Assembly (NCBI RefSeq): GCF_014201195.1
Contig: NZ_JACHDS010000001.1
Location: 4,464,001-4,528,000 of the forward strand
From: Nocardiopsis mwathae
Lineage (GTDB): Bacteria > Actinomycetota > Actinomycetes > Streptosporangiales > Streptosporangiaceae
Length of the DNA: 64,000 bases
Direction of reading: 5' to 3'
Shown: one piece after another, positions 16,010 to 24,109 of the stretch
Position numbering within the stretch: the stretch's first letter is position 1
How the letters are laid out: each line of letters starts with the position of its first letter
Notes under the pieces: model-generated
The model's database searches: none
What the model was told of the DNA's origin: nothing
The model's input: only the letters and a program-made list of their open reading frames with translations
Program-made: the position numbers and the translations under genes

Positions 16010-17335
16010 ATGACCACGTGGAGCCGGGTCACCCTCGTCGGTGAGCGGCGCAGGGTCGACGCCGTCCTGCCCGCCGAGGAGCCGATCGGCTCGCTCATGC
16101 CGGAGCTGCTCCGCCTCCTCGGCGACCCGGTGCGCACCCCGGCCGTGCCCCTGCACCTCACCACCGCTGCCGGCGACTTCCTCGATGGCGGCTCCACCCT
16201 GGCCGACAAGGACATCGCCGATGGCGCCGTGCTCCGCGTCGTCCGCGCCGACGACCCGCTGCCGGCGCCGGTCGTGCACGAGGTGCCCGAGGCGGTGGGG
16301 GCCGCCCTGGACGACCACGCGGGCCGGTGGGGGTCGGCGGCGGCCCGGTGGACCGCCACGGCCGTGTCGATCGCGCTGTGCCTGGCGGTCGGTGCCGTGG
16401 TCTGGAGCGTCACCGGCGACCGGACGGGCGTGATCGCGCTCGCCGCCATCGCGCTCCTACTCGCGGGGGCGGGGGCGGCGCTCGGCCCGTTCTGGCGCGA
16501 ACCACTGGGCACCGCGCTGTCCATCGGCGGCGGGGCCGTGGCCGCGCTCGCCGTCTGGCACGCCGCCGACCTCTACACCTGGCCCGGCTGGGCGCGCTGG
16601 TGCGGGCTGGCGGTCGTGGCCGCGCTCCTGGTCATCGGCCTCGGCCTCACCTCGCGGCTGGGGCGGGGAGGTCTCGTCGGCGGTGGGGTCGCCCTGGCGC
16701 TTGCGCTGCTGTGGGCGGGGGCCGCGGTCTTCGGCCTCGGCTTCGCCCGCTCCTCCATCCTGGGCGCTGTGGCATGCGTCGTCCTGCTGGGGCTCATCCT
16801 GCGGCTCGCACTGACCTTCTCCGGGCTGACCATGCTCGACGACCGGCGCAGCGAGGGATCGGTCGTGGCCAGTGCGGACGTGCGCAGCGCGCTGGCCAAC
16901 GCCCACACCGGCATGGTGGTGTCGACGGCGGCGGTCGCGCTGTCCGCCGCCGTGGCCGGGTTCGGTCTGACGACGGACCTCGACGCCTGGACCACCACGC
17001 TGACCGTGCTGCTCGCGGTCGTCGTGGGCAGCCGGTCCCGGATGTTTCCACTCGTCACGCAGAAGGTCCCGCTGGTGGGGGCCACGGTCGCGATCGTTGT
17101 GGCGTTCGCGGCGGCACTGCCGGGCCACGCGCCGTGGGGTGCCGCGGCAGCGGTCGGCCTCCTGGTGGCGAGCCTGGGTGTCCCGCTCGTGGTGCTGACG
17201 ACCGATCCGCCCGCCCACATGCGGGCGCGGCTCCGCCGGGTCACCGACCGGATCGAAGCGGTGGCGATCGTCGTGTTCATTCCGGTGGCCATCGGAGCGC
17301 TCGGGACCTACGAGCGGCTGCTGGCCACCTTCTAG
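16010..17335 (+). CDS. eccD: EccD, type VII secretion membrane channel
   Basis: A 441-residue EccD-like protein. Residues 1-85 form a ubiquitin-like YukD domain (VTLVGERRRVDAVLPAEEPI through DGAVLRVVRADDPLP). About eleven hydrophobic helices follow to the C-terminus, the usual EccD plan of slightly below 500 residues. EccD forms the membrane vestibule of ESX systems with EccB, EccC and EccE, none of which is in the window. ATG at 16010, 36 bases after the TNT gene. Confidence 0.88.
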   Translation: MTTWSRVTLVGERRRVDAVLPAEEPIGSLMPELLRLLGDPVRTPAVPLHLTTAAGDFLDGGSTLADKDIADGAVLRVVRADDPLPAPVVHEVPEAVGAALDDHAGRWGSAAARWTATAVSIALCLAVGAVVWSVTGDRTGVIALAAIALLLAGAGAALGPFWREPLGTALSIGGGAVAALAVWHAADLYTWPGWARWCGLAVVAALLVIGLGLTSRLGRGGLVGGGVALALALLWAGAAVFGLGFARSSILGAVACVVLLGLILRLALTFSGLTMLDDRRSEGSVVASADVRSALANAHTGMVVSTAAVALSAAVAGFGLTTDLDAWTTTLTVLLAVVVGSRSRMFPLVTQKVPLVGATVAIVVAFAAALPGHAPWGAAAAVGLLVASLGVPLVVLTTDPPAHMRARLRRVTDRIEAVAIVVFIPVAIGALGTYERLLATF

Positions 17336-17402
17336 GTGATGGGGTCGATCCCGGCGACCGCGGAGGACCGCGGGGGCGGCACGCAGGCAAGGGCAGGGTG
17401 AG

Positions 17403-18311
17403 ATGAACGAGCGAACGGAGCCGCCGGGTGCCGGGGCCATGACCGCAGGGGGCCGCCACGGGGACTCGCTGCTGCGCAGGGTCGGCCGCGGCGTCCTGGT
17501 GCCCTTCCAGCCGTCGGACCGGGCCCTGTCGGCGATCGAGCTCGGCGGGGCCCTGCAGCAGACCATCACCACCAGCCGCAGGATCGTGGTGAGCCGGCCG
17601 CGCGCCGGGGCGGGCGAGAGTACGGTGACCGCGCTGCTGGCCACCGTGTTCGCGCACTACCGCAACGACCGTGTGCTGACCATGGACATCACCCCCGGGT
17701 CGGACGCCCTTGCGCGGCGCCTCGGCGTCCGGCCGGAGTCCTCGCTAGGGGATCTGGAGCGCGGCGAAGCCGACCCGGACTCGTTCGACGAGCTGGCACC
17801 GTACCTGACCGCGGTCCGCGACCGGCTGTGGATGCTCCCAGGTGTGCAGAACGGCCGCCGGGACGGGGTCGACGGCCAGGCCTTCCACCGGACGCTGCTG
17901 CCACTCACCCGGTTCTTCGGGATCACGCTGATCGACCGGGGTGCCGACGTCTTCGACGGCTTCAACCGGGCGGCGCAGGCCAGCGCGCACGCCCACGTTC
18001 TGGTGGCCCCGGCGACGCGGGAGGGGGCGGTGAGCATCGCGCGGGCGTTCGACTGGATGACCGCGAACGGCAACGCGGCGCTCCCGGCCGACATCGTGGT
18101 GGTCTTCGTGGAACAGGCTCCGGGCGAGGATCCGACCTTCGACGCCGCCGGCGCCGCCGATATCCTGCGCAGGAGCGGCGCTGCGGTCGTGCGGCTCGGC
18201 TACGACCGCCATCTGGCCGCGACGTCGGCGTTCGACCCGCGGCGGATCGCCGCCGCCACCCGGACCGCAGCGGCGCGGATCGCGCTGGAGGCGCTGCGCC
18301 GCGCACTGTGA
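17403..18311 (+). CDS. MinD/ParA-like ESX protein with degenerate P-loop
   Basis: A 302-residue member of the MinD-like proteins of ESX loci (EspI-like family). The Walker A position reads SRPRAGAGESTVTALLA: Glu stands where Lys is required, so ATP hydrolysis is doubtful. The downstream LTMDITPGSDALARRL matches the switch strand, and TLIDRGADVFDGF is the Walker B region with Asp retained. The start is ATG at 17403 after GGGTGAG. It probably acts as a scaffold or regulator beside EccD. Confidence 0.75.
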   Translation: MNERTEPPGAGAMTAGGRHGDSLLRRVGRGVLVPFQPSDRALSAIELGGALQQTITTSRRIVVSRPRAGAGESTVTALLATVFAHYRNDRVLTMDITPGSDALARRLGVRPESSLGDLERGEADPDSFDELAPYLTAVRDRLWMLPGVQNGRRDGVDGQAFHRTLLPLTRFFGITLIDRGADVFDGFNRAAQASAHAHVLVAPATREGAVSIARAFDWMTANGNAALPADIVVVFVEQAPGEDPTFDAAGAADILRRSGAAVVRLGYDRHLAATSAFDPRRIAAATRTAAARIALEALRRAL

Positions 18312-18366
18312 GCATCGGCGCCGAGCGGTGTCCGCCGTCGCCCCGACCCCGAGGAGGTGGGAGTCC

Positions 18367-18645
18367 ATGCAGAACCATCCCCGGCCGACCGTCCGGGCCG
18401 ACCCGGCCTCCGACCCCGCCCGTGCCTTCCTCGAAGGCGGCGACCGCCCGGCCCCGCCCCCGCAGCCCGCACCTCGGCCCAAGCCGTCACCCCCGCCGCG
18501 AACGGCCCAGGCCCCGCAGACGCCCCCAGCAACCGGGGAACCCACCTACGAGCAGCTGCTCAACGCCCTCCCCGCCCTCCCACCCTCCCGCTGGGGCCGC
18601 GCCCTCCACCACCTCACCGGAGGCCGACTTCGCCCGGGCGCGTGA
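18367..18645 (+). CDS. Short proline-rich ESX-associated protein, possibly truncated
   Basis: A 92-residue frame starting ATG 18367 after GAGGAGGTGG. The N-terminal two thirds are Pro/Ala-rich; the end (TYEQLLNALPALPPSRWGRA and LHHLTGGRLRPGA) resembles the segment just before the ATPase domain of other MinD-like ESX proteins. It may be the leftover N-terminus of a second MinD-like gene whose ATPase part was lost, or a genuine small partner. A frameshift just after cannot be demonstrated. Confidence 0.6.
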   Translation: MQNHPRPTVRADPASDPARAFLEGGDRPAPPPQPAPRPKPSPPPRTAQAPQTPPATGEPTYEQLLNALPALPPSRWGRALHHLTGGRLRPGA

Positions 18646-18729
18646 CCCGCGACAGGAGCAGGCGCAAGGTGGCCCGTCATCTGCGGTCCGCGCCGGGCGA
18701 AGCCTCGCCTGCCGCTCGCTTCCGCCGGA

Positions 18730-19989
18730 TCAGGCCCCTTCCAGCCGCGGCGGCGAGTAGAGAACTTCCTCGTCGAGGAGAGGCGTCCACTCAGGACACC
18801 ATTCCGGGGCGCGGCGGGCCATCTCTTCGCGGAGGCAGCCGACCGGCGCGGTGGCGTTGAAGCGGTTGTCCGCCGGTTCCCACCAGGGCCAGTGGTCGTA
18901 GGCCCGCTCGACGACCTCGCCCTCGGGGGTGACGGCGACGCGGAGGTAGAACCACCGCCCCCGCTCCGGGTGCGCTTCCGCTCCCCTCAGCCGATCGAGG
19001 AGGCGGAACATGTCGAAACCGGCGTCCACCATTCGCCCCGACGCGTCCTGGACACCCATGCTGGAGCCGCGCCCGGTGACGGTCGCGGTAAGCGTCGCCA
19101 CCCCGTCGGCCGCCACCGCGCAGCCGCGCACGGCGTCGACGAGAGCCCGCAGCTCCTCCGAGTCCTGCGGGGTCGGGCGGTCCAGCTCCCGGGCAGCGCG
19201 CATCGCCTCGCCGACGCGCAGCCCCCACTCCGTGCCGCTGATCTTCCGGACGCGACGCTCCGCCGGGCGCCCCCTCCCCGCAGGCAGGTGCGGCCGCTCG
19301 GCACCCGCGGTGAGTCCCGCACGCCGAGCCACCTCCAGTGCGGCCGGTACGCCCGGTCGTTCGCCGTCGATCAGCTCCAGCACCACTGCCAGCGCCTGGC
19401 TGTCGACCGTGCCCTCGGCGGCGCGGCGCATCAGCTCCCGGCCCCGGGACAGCGCCGCATCCTCATCGAACTCTTCGTCTTCTCCGTCTTCTGCGTCGGC
19501 TTCCTCCAGGTAGGCGTGGTCGAGAAACTCGCGGACCTCATCCACGGCTCGCTCAATCGACGAGATCCGCTCAACGAGCATTCCGAGCCCGTCGTCGTCA
19601 ACGCCGTCGGGGTAGGGGACCCTGCTCCACACGGCCCCGTCCCACCAGTAGAGGAAGCCGACCGGTTCGCGGTCCTCATAGTCGGCGAGCCACTCCCACG
19701 GCAGCCAGTCCGGGCCGCCCGCGAGGAAGTCGATGGGGGTCGGGTGGAAGTCGTAGGTGTCGCTGCACTCGTGGTCGTGTCCGACGAGGACGGCCCGGCC
19801 TCCCTCGATCCGGACCAGGGACCACTCGTTTCCACCGCCGTCGTCGAAGTGCAGAACCTCGTCCTCCACCGCGAAGATCGCCCATTCATCACGAATCCCG
19901 GCACCCAGTGCGGCAAGTGCCGCGCCATGGGACCACAGCATCTCCACCGGCGGCAGGTCCTCGGGGCGTCCGGGGCGGTGGAACTTCAT
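18730..19989 (-). CDS. Two-domain immunity-like protein, YezG-like C-terminus
   Basis: A 419-residue protein. The N-terminal ~150 residues (SLVRIEGGRAVLVGHDHE, then DFLAGGPDWLPWEWL, FLYWWDGAVWSRV) look like a SUKH- or Imm-type recognition module. An acidic stretch separates it from a C-terminal part with GRWFYLRVAVTPEGEVVERA followed by YDHWPWW, the YezG/DUF600 style. The start at MKFHRPGRP follows GAGGA. It is likely a broad or orphan immunity protein placed at the border of the ESX/toxin island. The assignment is by motif only. Confidence 0.5.
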   Translation of the reverse strand: MKFHRPGRPEDLPPVEMLWSHGAALAALGAGIRDEWAIFAVEDEVLHFDDGGGNEWSLVRIEGGRAVLVGHDHECSDTYDFHPTPIDFLAGGPDWLPWEWLADYEDREPVGFLYWWDGAVWSRVPYPDGVDDDGLGMLVERISSIERAVDEVREFLDHAYLEEADAEDGEDEEFDEDAALSRGRELMRRAAEGTVDSQALAVVLELIDGERPGVPAALEVARRAGLTAGAERPHLPAGRGRPAERRVRKISGTEWGLRVGEAMRAARELDRPTPQDSEELRALVDAVRGCAVAADGVATLTATVTGRGSSMGVQDASGRMVDAGFDMFRLLDRLRGAEAHPERGRWFYLRVAVTPEGEVVERAYDHWPWWEPADNRFNATAPVGCLREEMARRAPEWCPEWTPLLDEEVLYSPPRLEGA

Positions 19990-20331
19990 GTGCAATGTCC
20001 TCTTCCCACATCGCCGATCAGGGGGCCGCCCTGCCACCTTCGGGTGACGAGGCGGATCGTGCGGGTCCCTTCCTACCTCCCATTGAGGACAAAGGGATCC
20101 AGACATCGCCTCTGGGCACCAGCGGCCACGGTTCAGGACAATGACACCGACGGTTCGACGGTCGTGATCGGGGTTGTTTCACGAGATCGCTCCCGTAACG
20201 GCACGTATCCGACCGGGACATGAACTGTTACATCCCAAGTCCGCGCGAACCGGCTACCCGCTTCATCGCCGCGTGTAATCCTTATGGCACCGCTCATACA
20301 CGAGCCGTTGTCGGCGTTAGGAGTGGCCACC
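19990..20331. other. Intergenic region without visible gene
   Basis: Both flanking genes are transcribed away from this 342-bp stretch, so it should hold two promoters. TAATCC at 20275-20280 is a weak -10 candidate for the plus strand. No convincing gene or repeat is seen. Confidence 0.4.
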
Positions 20332-20577
20332 ATGTACTGTCCTCATCCCCCGCAGGTTCAGGCCGTCATCGTCAAGGACGGGGTCGCCAGCATCCACGTG
20401 ACCGGGTGTCTCCCCCGTGAGGTCGGCTTCGCCGACCCCTGGCATCTGAACCAGATCATCCGCAACACCAAGATCGAGGTGGGCGACACCAACCCCCGGC
20501 TCGACTTCTGTCCCAAGTGCACCGCGTGGAACGACCCGGGTACGGCCAAGTGCACACTGTGCGGCCATCCGCTCTGA
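20332..20577 (+). CDS. Small zinc-ribbon protein
   Basis: An 81-residue protein starting MYCPHPPQVQA after GGAG. The C-terminal third holds CPKCTAWNDPGTAKCTLCGH, a four-Cys zinc ribbon of the double-knuckle type. The N-terminal part (VIVKDGVASIHVTGCLPREV) may form a beta sheet. No family is recognised. An in-frame ATG at 20284 would add 16 residues but has no Shine-Dalgarno. Confidence 0.7.
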   Translation: MYCPHPPQVQAVIVKDGVASIHVTGCLPREVGFADPWHLNQIIRNTKIEVGDTNPRLDFCPKCTAWNDPGTAKCTLCGHPL

Positions 20578-20913
20578 GACAGGACCGCCGCGTTGATCCG
20601 CCCTGACCCGCCCTGACCCGCTCTGACGCGCTCGCTCCGCGGTGGCGGCGGTGCTGGGCATTACCGTCCTTGTGGGCTAGGCGGGACCGCCTGACCGGCA
20701 CCGACCGAGAGATCCAAGAAGCCGCCAAGTCCCTCGCCGACGGCCCCCACGGTCGCCCACCTTTTCCCTGCTTGCCCGCGGCCACCCGAATGTCCGCAAA
20801 GACACCCACCGCCCCCGCCGTCGCCGTCCGACGAGGACTGAGTAGTTCGGCCGCTTCCGGCCAGTCCCATGACTGACGGGCCTGTCATGCGGCTGAGTAC
20901 ATAGCGGGGGTCG

Positions 20914-21523
20914 GAGGGGTCCGCTGGGCGGCCTTGTCGGCGGTCTCGCGCGGGGTGTTCTGGGGAAAAGCGGCAGCGACGGCGGTCGTGGCCTGGGCCG
21001 GCGGTCGTCGTGCGGGTGGGCGTGGGGCCGGGCCTGCACAGATCGGTGCCCCCTTCTCCGTTGATCTCGGAGATATTGGGGTCAAAATCGACCGTGAGAC
21101 CCCACTATCTCCGAGATCAACGGAGAAGGAGGATTCCCGCGCCCGGCAGCCCCTCCCGCGATGACCATGGGATTCAATCGGGCAAAACGGACGCCGCCAG
21201 ATGCCAGCCCATGATCATCTTCGGGGAGGCCGCGGGCTCCCGGTTCGCGGAAAGCACTGCACGCGAAGCGGAACTCCGGGCTGCCGACCGGGTCCCAGGC
21301 GCCGACCTCCTCGCCCGCAACCGCCCGCAGGATCCGAAAGAGAACCGGACAGCGCTTTCCCACCTCCTTCTCCGTTGATCTCGGCGAAGGCCCCCACCGC
21401 TGGCCCGGCCCCACGCCCACCCGCACGACGACCGCCGGCCCAGGCCACTACCGCCGTCGCTGCCGCTTTTCCCACAGAACACCCCGCGCGAGACCGCCGA
21501 CAAGACCGCCCAGCAGACCCCTC
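20914..21523. repeat. 121-bp inverted repeat flanking a palindromic element
   Basis: The 121 bases at 20914-21034 reappear inverted at 21402-21523 with about four differences (one single-base indel). Both arms carry the run CGGCGGTCGTCGTGCGGG. Between the arms lie 367 bases containing a 32-bp palindrome and no clear gene. The wider 20578-21586 stretch has no supported coding sequence. It could be a non-autonomous mobile element, a duplicated relic or a structured RNA locus. No transposase and no target duplication were seen. Confidence 0.75.
21052..21129. repeat. 32-bp palindrome, member of a dispersed family
   Basis: Arms at 21052-21083 and 21098-21129 pair with one mismatch and a 14-base loop; the outer part of each arm is CCTTCTCCGTTGATCTCGG. 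The same 19-base motif recurs at 21366-21384, a degraded version lies at 46552-46623 and a related hairpin at 33026-33097. Confidence 0.8.
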
Positions 21524-21586
21524 GTGCGCCGCCGTCGTCCGTCCCTCCGCTATAGGGGCTGCTCCCCGTGGGTAGATGTCGGAGTT

Positions 21587-22006
21587 GTGACGCGCTGGAC
21601 TTCGGAGTACGCCCGGGAGCGGTTCGCATCGGGCCGGGTGGCGCGGCTTGCCACGGTTGATGCACACGGGCAGCCCCACCTCGTCCCGGTCACCTTTGCG
21701 GTGTTCGCCGACGCGGTCGTCATCGCCATCGACCACAAGCCGAAGTCCACGAGGGACGTGAAGCGGTTGGCGAATATCGAGGCCAACCCGCTCGTGTCGC
21801 TTCTCGTCGATGAGTACAGCGACTACTGGGAGCGGCTCTGGTGGGCACGGGCCGACGGTTCCGCCCGTATCGAGTACTCCGGGGAAACCTGGGAGACGGC
21901 GCGTGATCACCTCGCCCGCCGCTACCCGCAGTACCGCGAGCAGCCCCCGGACGGGCCCATCATCCTGGTGACGGTGCAGCGCTGGTCAGGCTGGTCGTTC
22001 AGGTAG
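21587..22006 (+). CDS. PPOX-class F420-dependent oxidoreductase
   Basis: A 139-residue split-barrel protein of the pyridoxamine-phosphate oxidase superfamily, close to the TIGR03668 group by pattern: RFASGRVARLATVDAHGQPH, then LVPVTFAVFADAVVIAID, and a C-terminal WERLWWARADGSARI. Members bind F420 or FMN and reduce small molecules; the substrate is unknown. The start is GTG at 21587 in GGAGTTGTG. It stands alone after the repeat region and ends at a shared terminator. Confidence 0.85.
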   Translation: MTRWTSEYARERFASGRVARLATVDAHGQPHLVPVTFAVFADAVVIAIDHKPKSTRDVKRLANIEANPLVSLLVDEYSDYWERLWWARADGSARIEYSGETWETARDHLARRYPQYREQPPDGPIILVTVQRWSGWSFR

Positions 22007-22054
22007 CCGAGGCCCGACGTGGCGGGGCGCACGCTGGAGTTTCCGAGGACGTGA

Positions 22055-22088
22055 GAATGCCCCGGCACCTGATCGGCTCGGGGCATTC
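22055..22088. terminator. Bidirectional terminator
   Basis: Ten-base arms GAATGCCCCG and CGGGGCATTC between the convergent PPOX and DUF397 genes, with a 14-base loop. Confidence 0.8.
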
Positions 22089-22105
22089 GGTCGGGGGCTG
22101 ACCGG

Positions 22106-22288
22106 CTACAGGCGGTCGCGCTTCACGTCGGTCAGGAACGCGCGCCACTCGGCAGCGTCGAAGGTCAGATGGCCGAGCTCACGATTCTGCGAGTCGCGGA
22201 CTTTGGTCGCCAGGCCCTCAGAGACTTCGACGCACTTCGCGCCGTCAGGTGAGTGCGAGGACGTGTGCCACTCACGGACTGATCTCAT
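22106..22288 (-). CDS. DUF397 protein
   Basis: A 60-residue DUF397 protein (EWHTSSHSPDGAKCVEVSEG, then VRDSQNR and LTFDAAEWRAFLTDVKRD). DUF397 proteins partner with XRE/DUF5753 regulators in actinobacteria, as BldB/WhiJ-type modules do. Its start overlaps the end of the regulator gene by 17 bases, so they form one operon. Confidence 0.93.
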   Translation of the reverse strand: MRSVREWHTSSHSPDGAKCVEVSEGLATKVRDSQNRELGHLTFDAAEWRAFLTDVKRDRL

Positions 22289-23087
22289 CTCTTATCTTCT
22301 CCATCACTCGTACAGACTCAGCGGGCGACCACGCCCAAGCCTGAAGATCGGCCCAAACCGCCTCAAGGCGCCGAATCTCAGAAGCATCCGCAATGACGGT
22401 ATTACCCGACATGTGCTCCACATGAGCCATGGAGGGGCGGTCAGTGAACTTCAGGATCCTGAACCCTCCAGACAGTGCCGGATGTGCTCGAAGGTCACCT
22501 GGAAGTACCTGGAGCCGGACGGCTCTAGACCCAGCCGCATCGATCAGGTGAGAAACCTGAGCGGCCATGATCCCTTCGTCGCCCATCACACGGCGGATGG
22601 CCACCTCGTCGACCACGGCCCGAAGAAACGGTCCGCCTGGCGCGGTTAGCCGTCCTCTGCGCTGCCGCTTGGCCTTCACAACCCCCTCAACGGTATCCGG
22701 TGAATCCAGAGGGAGCCCAGCCCTCACCACTGTCCGCGCATACTCATCGATCTGCAGCAGACCAGGCACGAGAACCGGGTGAAACATGAGTATCTCGGAC
22801 GCGCGCCGCTCGGCGGGCTGGTCCTTGTGGTACCAGTCTGGTTCAGCGTCGGAGCGCACGGCTCGCGCCCACTGCTGCATCAGAGAGCCTTTCGCCGCCA
22901 ATGCCTCATCCAGTCGTTCGGCTGTGACACGTTGAACGGCTCGGACACCGCGCTCTTGCTTGACCAGCATCGATACAGACACATCAGCCGCTTTGGCGGC
23001 GTGCGCGGTGGTGAGCCCGCGCTCTTTACGTAGACGTCGTACTTCGGCACCGAAGGTGACCCATGCGGGCCGGGGGGTCTCCGCCAT
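22272..23087 (-). CDS. XRE regulator with DUF5753 domain
   Basis: A 271-residue WhiJ-like regulator. The HTH covers RLRKERGLTTAHAAKAADVS and SVSMLVKQERGVR. DUF5753 follows (IQ-type FHPVLVPGLLQIDEYARTVV, GGPFLRAVVDEVAIRRVMGD, QVLPGDLRAHPALSGGFRIL). The start is ATG at 23087 with no Shine-Dalgarno, so it may be leaderless. It pairs with DUF397 and is divergent from the tiny RPYV gene, with AGGTACT-type repeats in between. Confidence 0.93.
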   Translation of the reverse strand: MAETPRPAWVTFGAEVRRLRKERGLTTAHAAKAADVSVSMLVKQERGVRAVQRVTAERLDEALAAKGSLMQQWARAVRSDAEPDWYHKDQPAERRASEILMFHPVLVPGLLQIDEYARTVVRAGLPLDSPDTVEGVVKAKRQRRGRLTAPGGPFLRAVVDEVAIRRVMGDEGIMAAQVSHLIDAAGSRAVRLQVLPGDLRAHPALSGGFRILKFTDRPSMAHVEHMSGNTVIADASEIRRLEAVWADLQAWAWSPAESVRVMEKIRDEISP

Positions 23088-23135
23088 ACGTCGATGTTGG
23101 CACACGGTTGGTACATCTACGCACCGAATCGACCC

Positions 23136-23221
23136 AGTACCTTCCCGGGTTTGTATTTCGCCTCCACCAAGACGAACAAGCGATTCATGCTCGTGGAGTA
23201 GGTACTCACATCCAAGTACCT
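23136..23221. promoter_or_regulatory. AGTACCT repeats in divergent promoter region
   Basis: AGTACCT occurs at 23136-23142 and as a perfect inverted pair AGGTACT (23200-23206) / AGTACCT (23215-23221). Candidate binding sites for the DUF5753 regulator between its own gene and the tiny-gene operon. Confidence 0.5.
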
Positions 23222-23293
23222 GAACGACGAAGCCCTCGCGACGCGGGCGTGTGTCCGAGGGCATGGCCAACAGATCTAGGAGCTCTGTTGACG

Positions 23294-23410
23294 ATGCACA
23301 CCCTACTGCGACGACCTCCGCGCGTTCGCCCCTACGTCCTGGCCATCGAGTATCGGCGGGCACGGCAGGCCGCCGCGTTTCGGCTGTTCCGGGTGGAGGT
23401 GTCGGGATGA
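23294..23410 (+). CDS. Tiny basic protein with RPYV motif
   Basis: A 38-residue basic peptide (core PRVRPYVLAIEYRRARQAAA) resembling the 45-residue peptide at 8068-8205. It overlaps the next start as ATGA. The start is ATG at 23294; an upstream in-frame TTG at 23288 is possible. It is first in a two-gene operon divergent from an XRE/DUF5753 regulator. The function is unknown. Confidence 0.6.
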   Translation: MHTLLRRPPRVRPYVLAIEYRRARQAAAFRLFRVEVSG

Positions 23411-23850
23411 ACGGGCCGCTGAGGACCTGGACGGTGGCCTCCCGCAAGGAGCTGGAGGCCTGGGCGCGGTATCACGGCACCACCGTCGCCATCGCCGAGC
23501 AGGCCTGGGACCACATCACCTACCGGGCCGAGGCCGTCGATCGCGACGGCACCCGCTTCCGGTGCACCTACCGGGAGCAGATCCCGCCCCGGGTGGCTGG
23601 CAAGCGGCGCGCCCACACCTACACCGTGACCATGTTCCACGGGCCCGGCGGCGCCTCCTGCTACCACGTTCGTGAGGTCACTCCTGAGCCCGGCGCGGGC
23701 GACGACCCCGCCCGGCTGGCCGAACTGCTCGCCGCCGCCGAGATCCAGCACGAGCGCCGCGCGCTGTGCGGGGCCAGTGTGGAGAACCTGACGGTGCTGA
23801 CGACGGAGCGGACCTATCCGGCTGACGGGCCAGAGCGGGTGAGGGTCTGA
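23407..23850 (+). CDS. Hypothetical protein downstream of RPYV peptide
   Basis: A 147-residue protein starting MNGPLRTWTVASRKELEAWA behind GGAGGT. The middle is beta-rich (ITYRAEAVDRDGTRFRCTYR, AHTYTVTMFHGPGGASCYHV) and the C-terminus helical. No family is recognised. Coupling to the tiny peptide and nearness to the XRE/DUF397 pair suggest a common regulated unit. Confidence 0.65.
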   Translation: MNGPLRTWTVASRKELEAWARYHGTTVAIAEQAWDHITYRAEAVDRDGTRFRCTYREQIPPRVAGKRRAHTYTVTMFHGPGGASCYHVREVTPEPGAGDDPARLAELLAAAEIQHERRALCGASVENLTVLTTERTYPADGPERVRV

Positions 23851-23936
23851 TGGTCCTCCCTCGCTGACCACTCCCTCATCGGTCGTCCGGCTCTGCAGAG
23901 GGGAAGCGGCGGGGACAGGGACGGACGGCCGCACAT

Positions 23937-23974
23937 GACAGGGCCCGCCTGGAGGGATCCAGGCGGGCCCTGTC
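23937..23974. terminator. Strong bidirectional terminator
   Basis: Sixteen-base perfect arms GACAGGGCCCGCCTGG and CCAGGCGGGCCCTGTC around AGGGAT. It serves the 147-residue gene and the convergent tRNA-Thr. Confidence 0.9.
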
Positions 23975-23996
23975 GACGAATGTGTCTCTCACCGAG

Positions 23997-24069
23997 AGCC
24001 GGCGAGGGGACTTGAACCCCTAACCTATCGCTTACAAGGCGATTGCTCTGCCAATTGAGCTACGCCGGC
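23997..24069 (-). tRNA. tRNA-Thr (TGT)
   Basis: A complete cloverleaf on the minus strand: acceptor GCCGGCG/CGCCGGC, D stem GCTC/GAGC, anticodon stem ATCGC/GCGAT with loop CTTGTAA (anticodon TGT, reading ACA), variable AGGTT, T stem AGGGG/CCCCT with TTCAAGT. CCA is not encoded. Confidence 0.97.
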
Positions 24070-24109
24070 CGGTGTGCGTGACACCCAGTCGAATGGTACC
24101 GGTTTCCGG

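Noticed and set aside
20914-21523. Insertion sequence
   Set aside because: Arms are present but no transposase frame or target duplication is visible; kept only as an inverted repeat.
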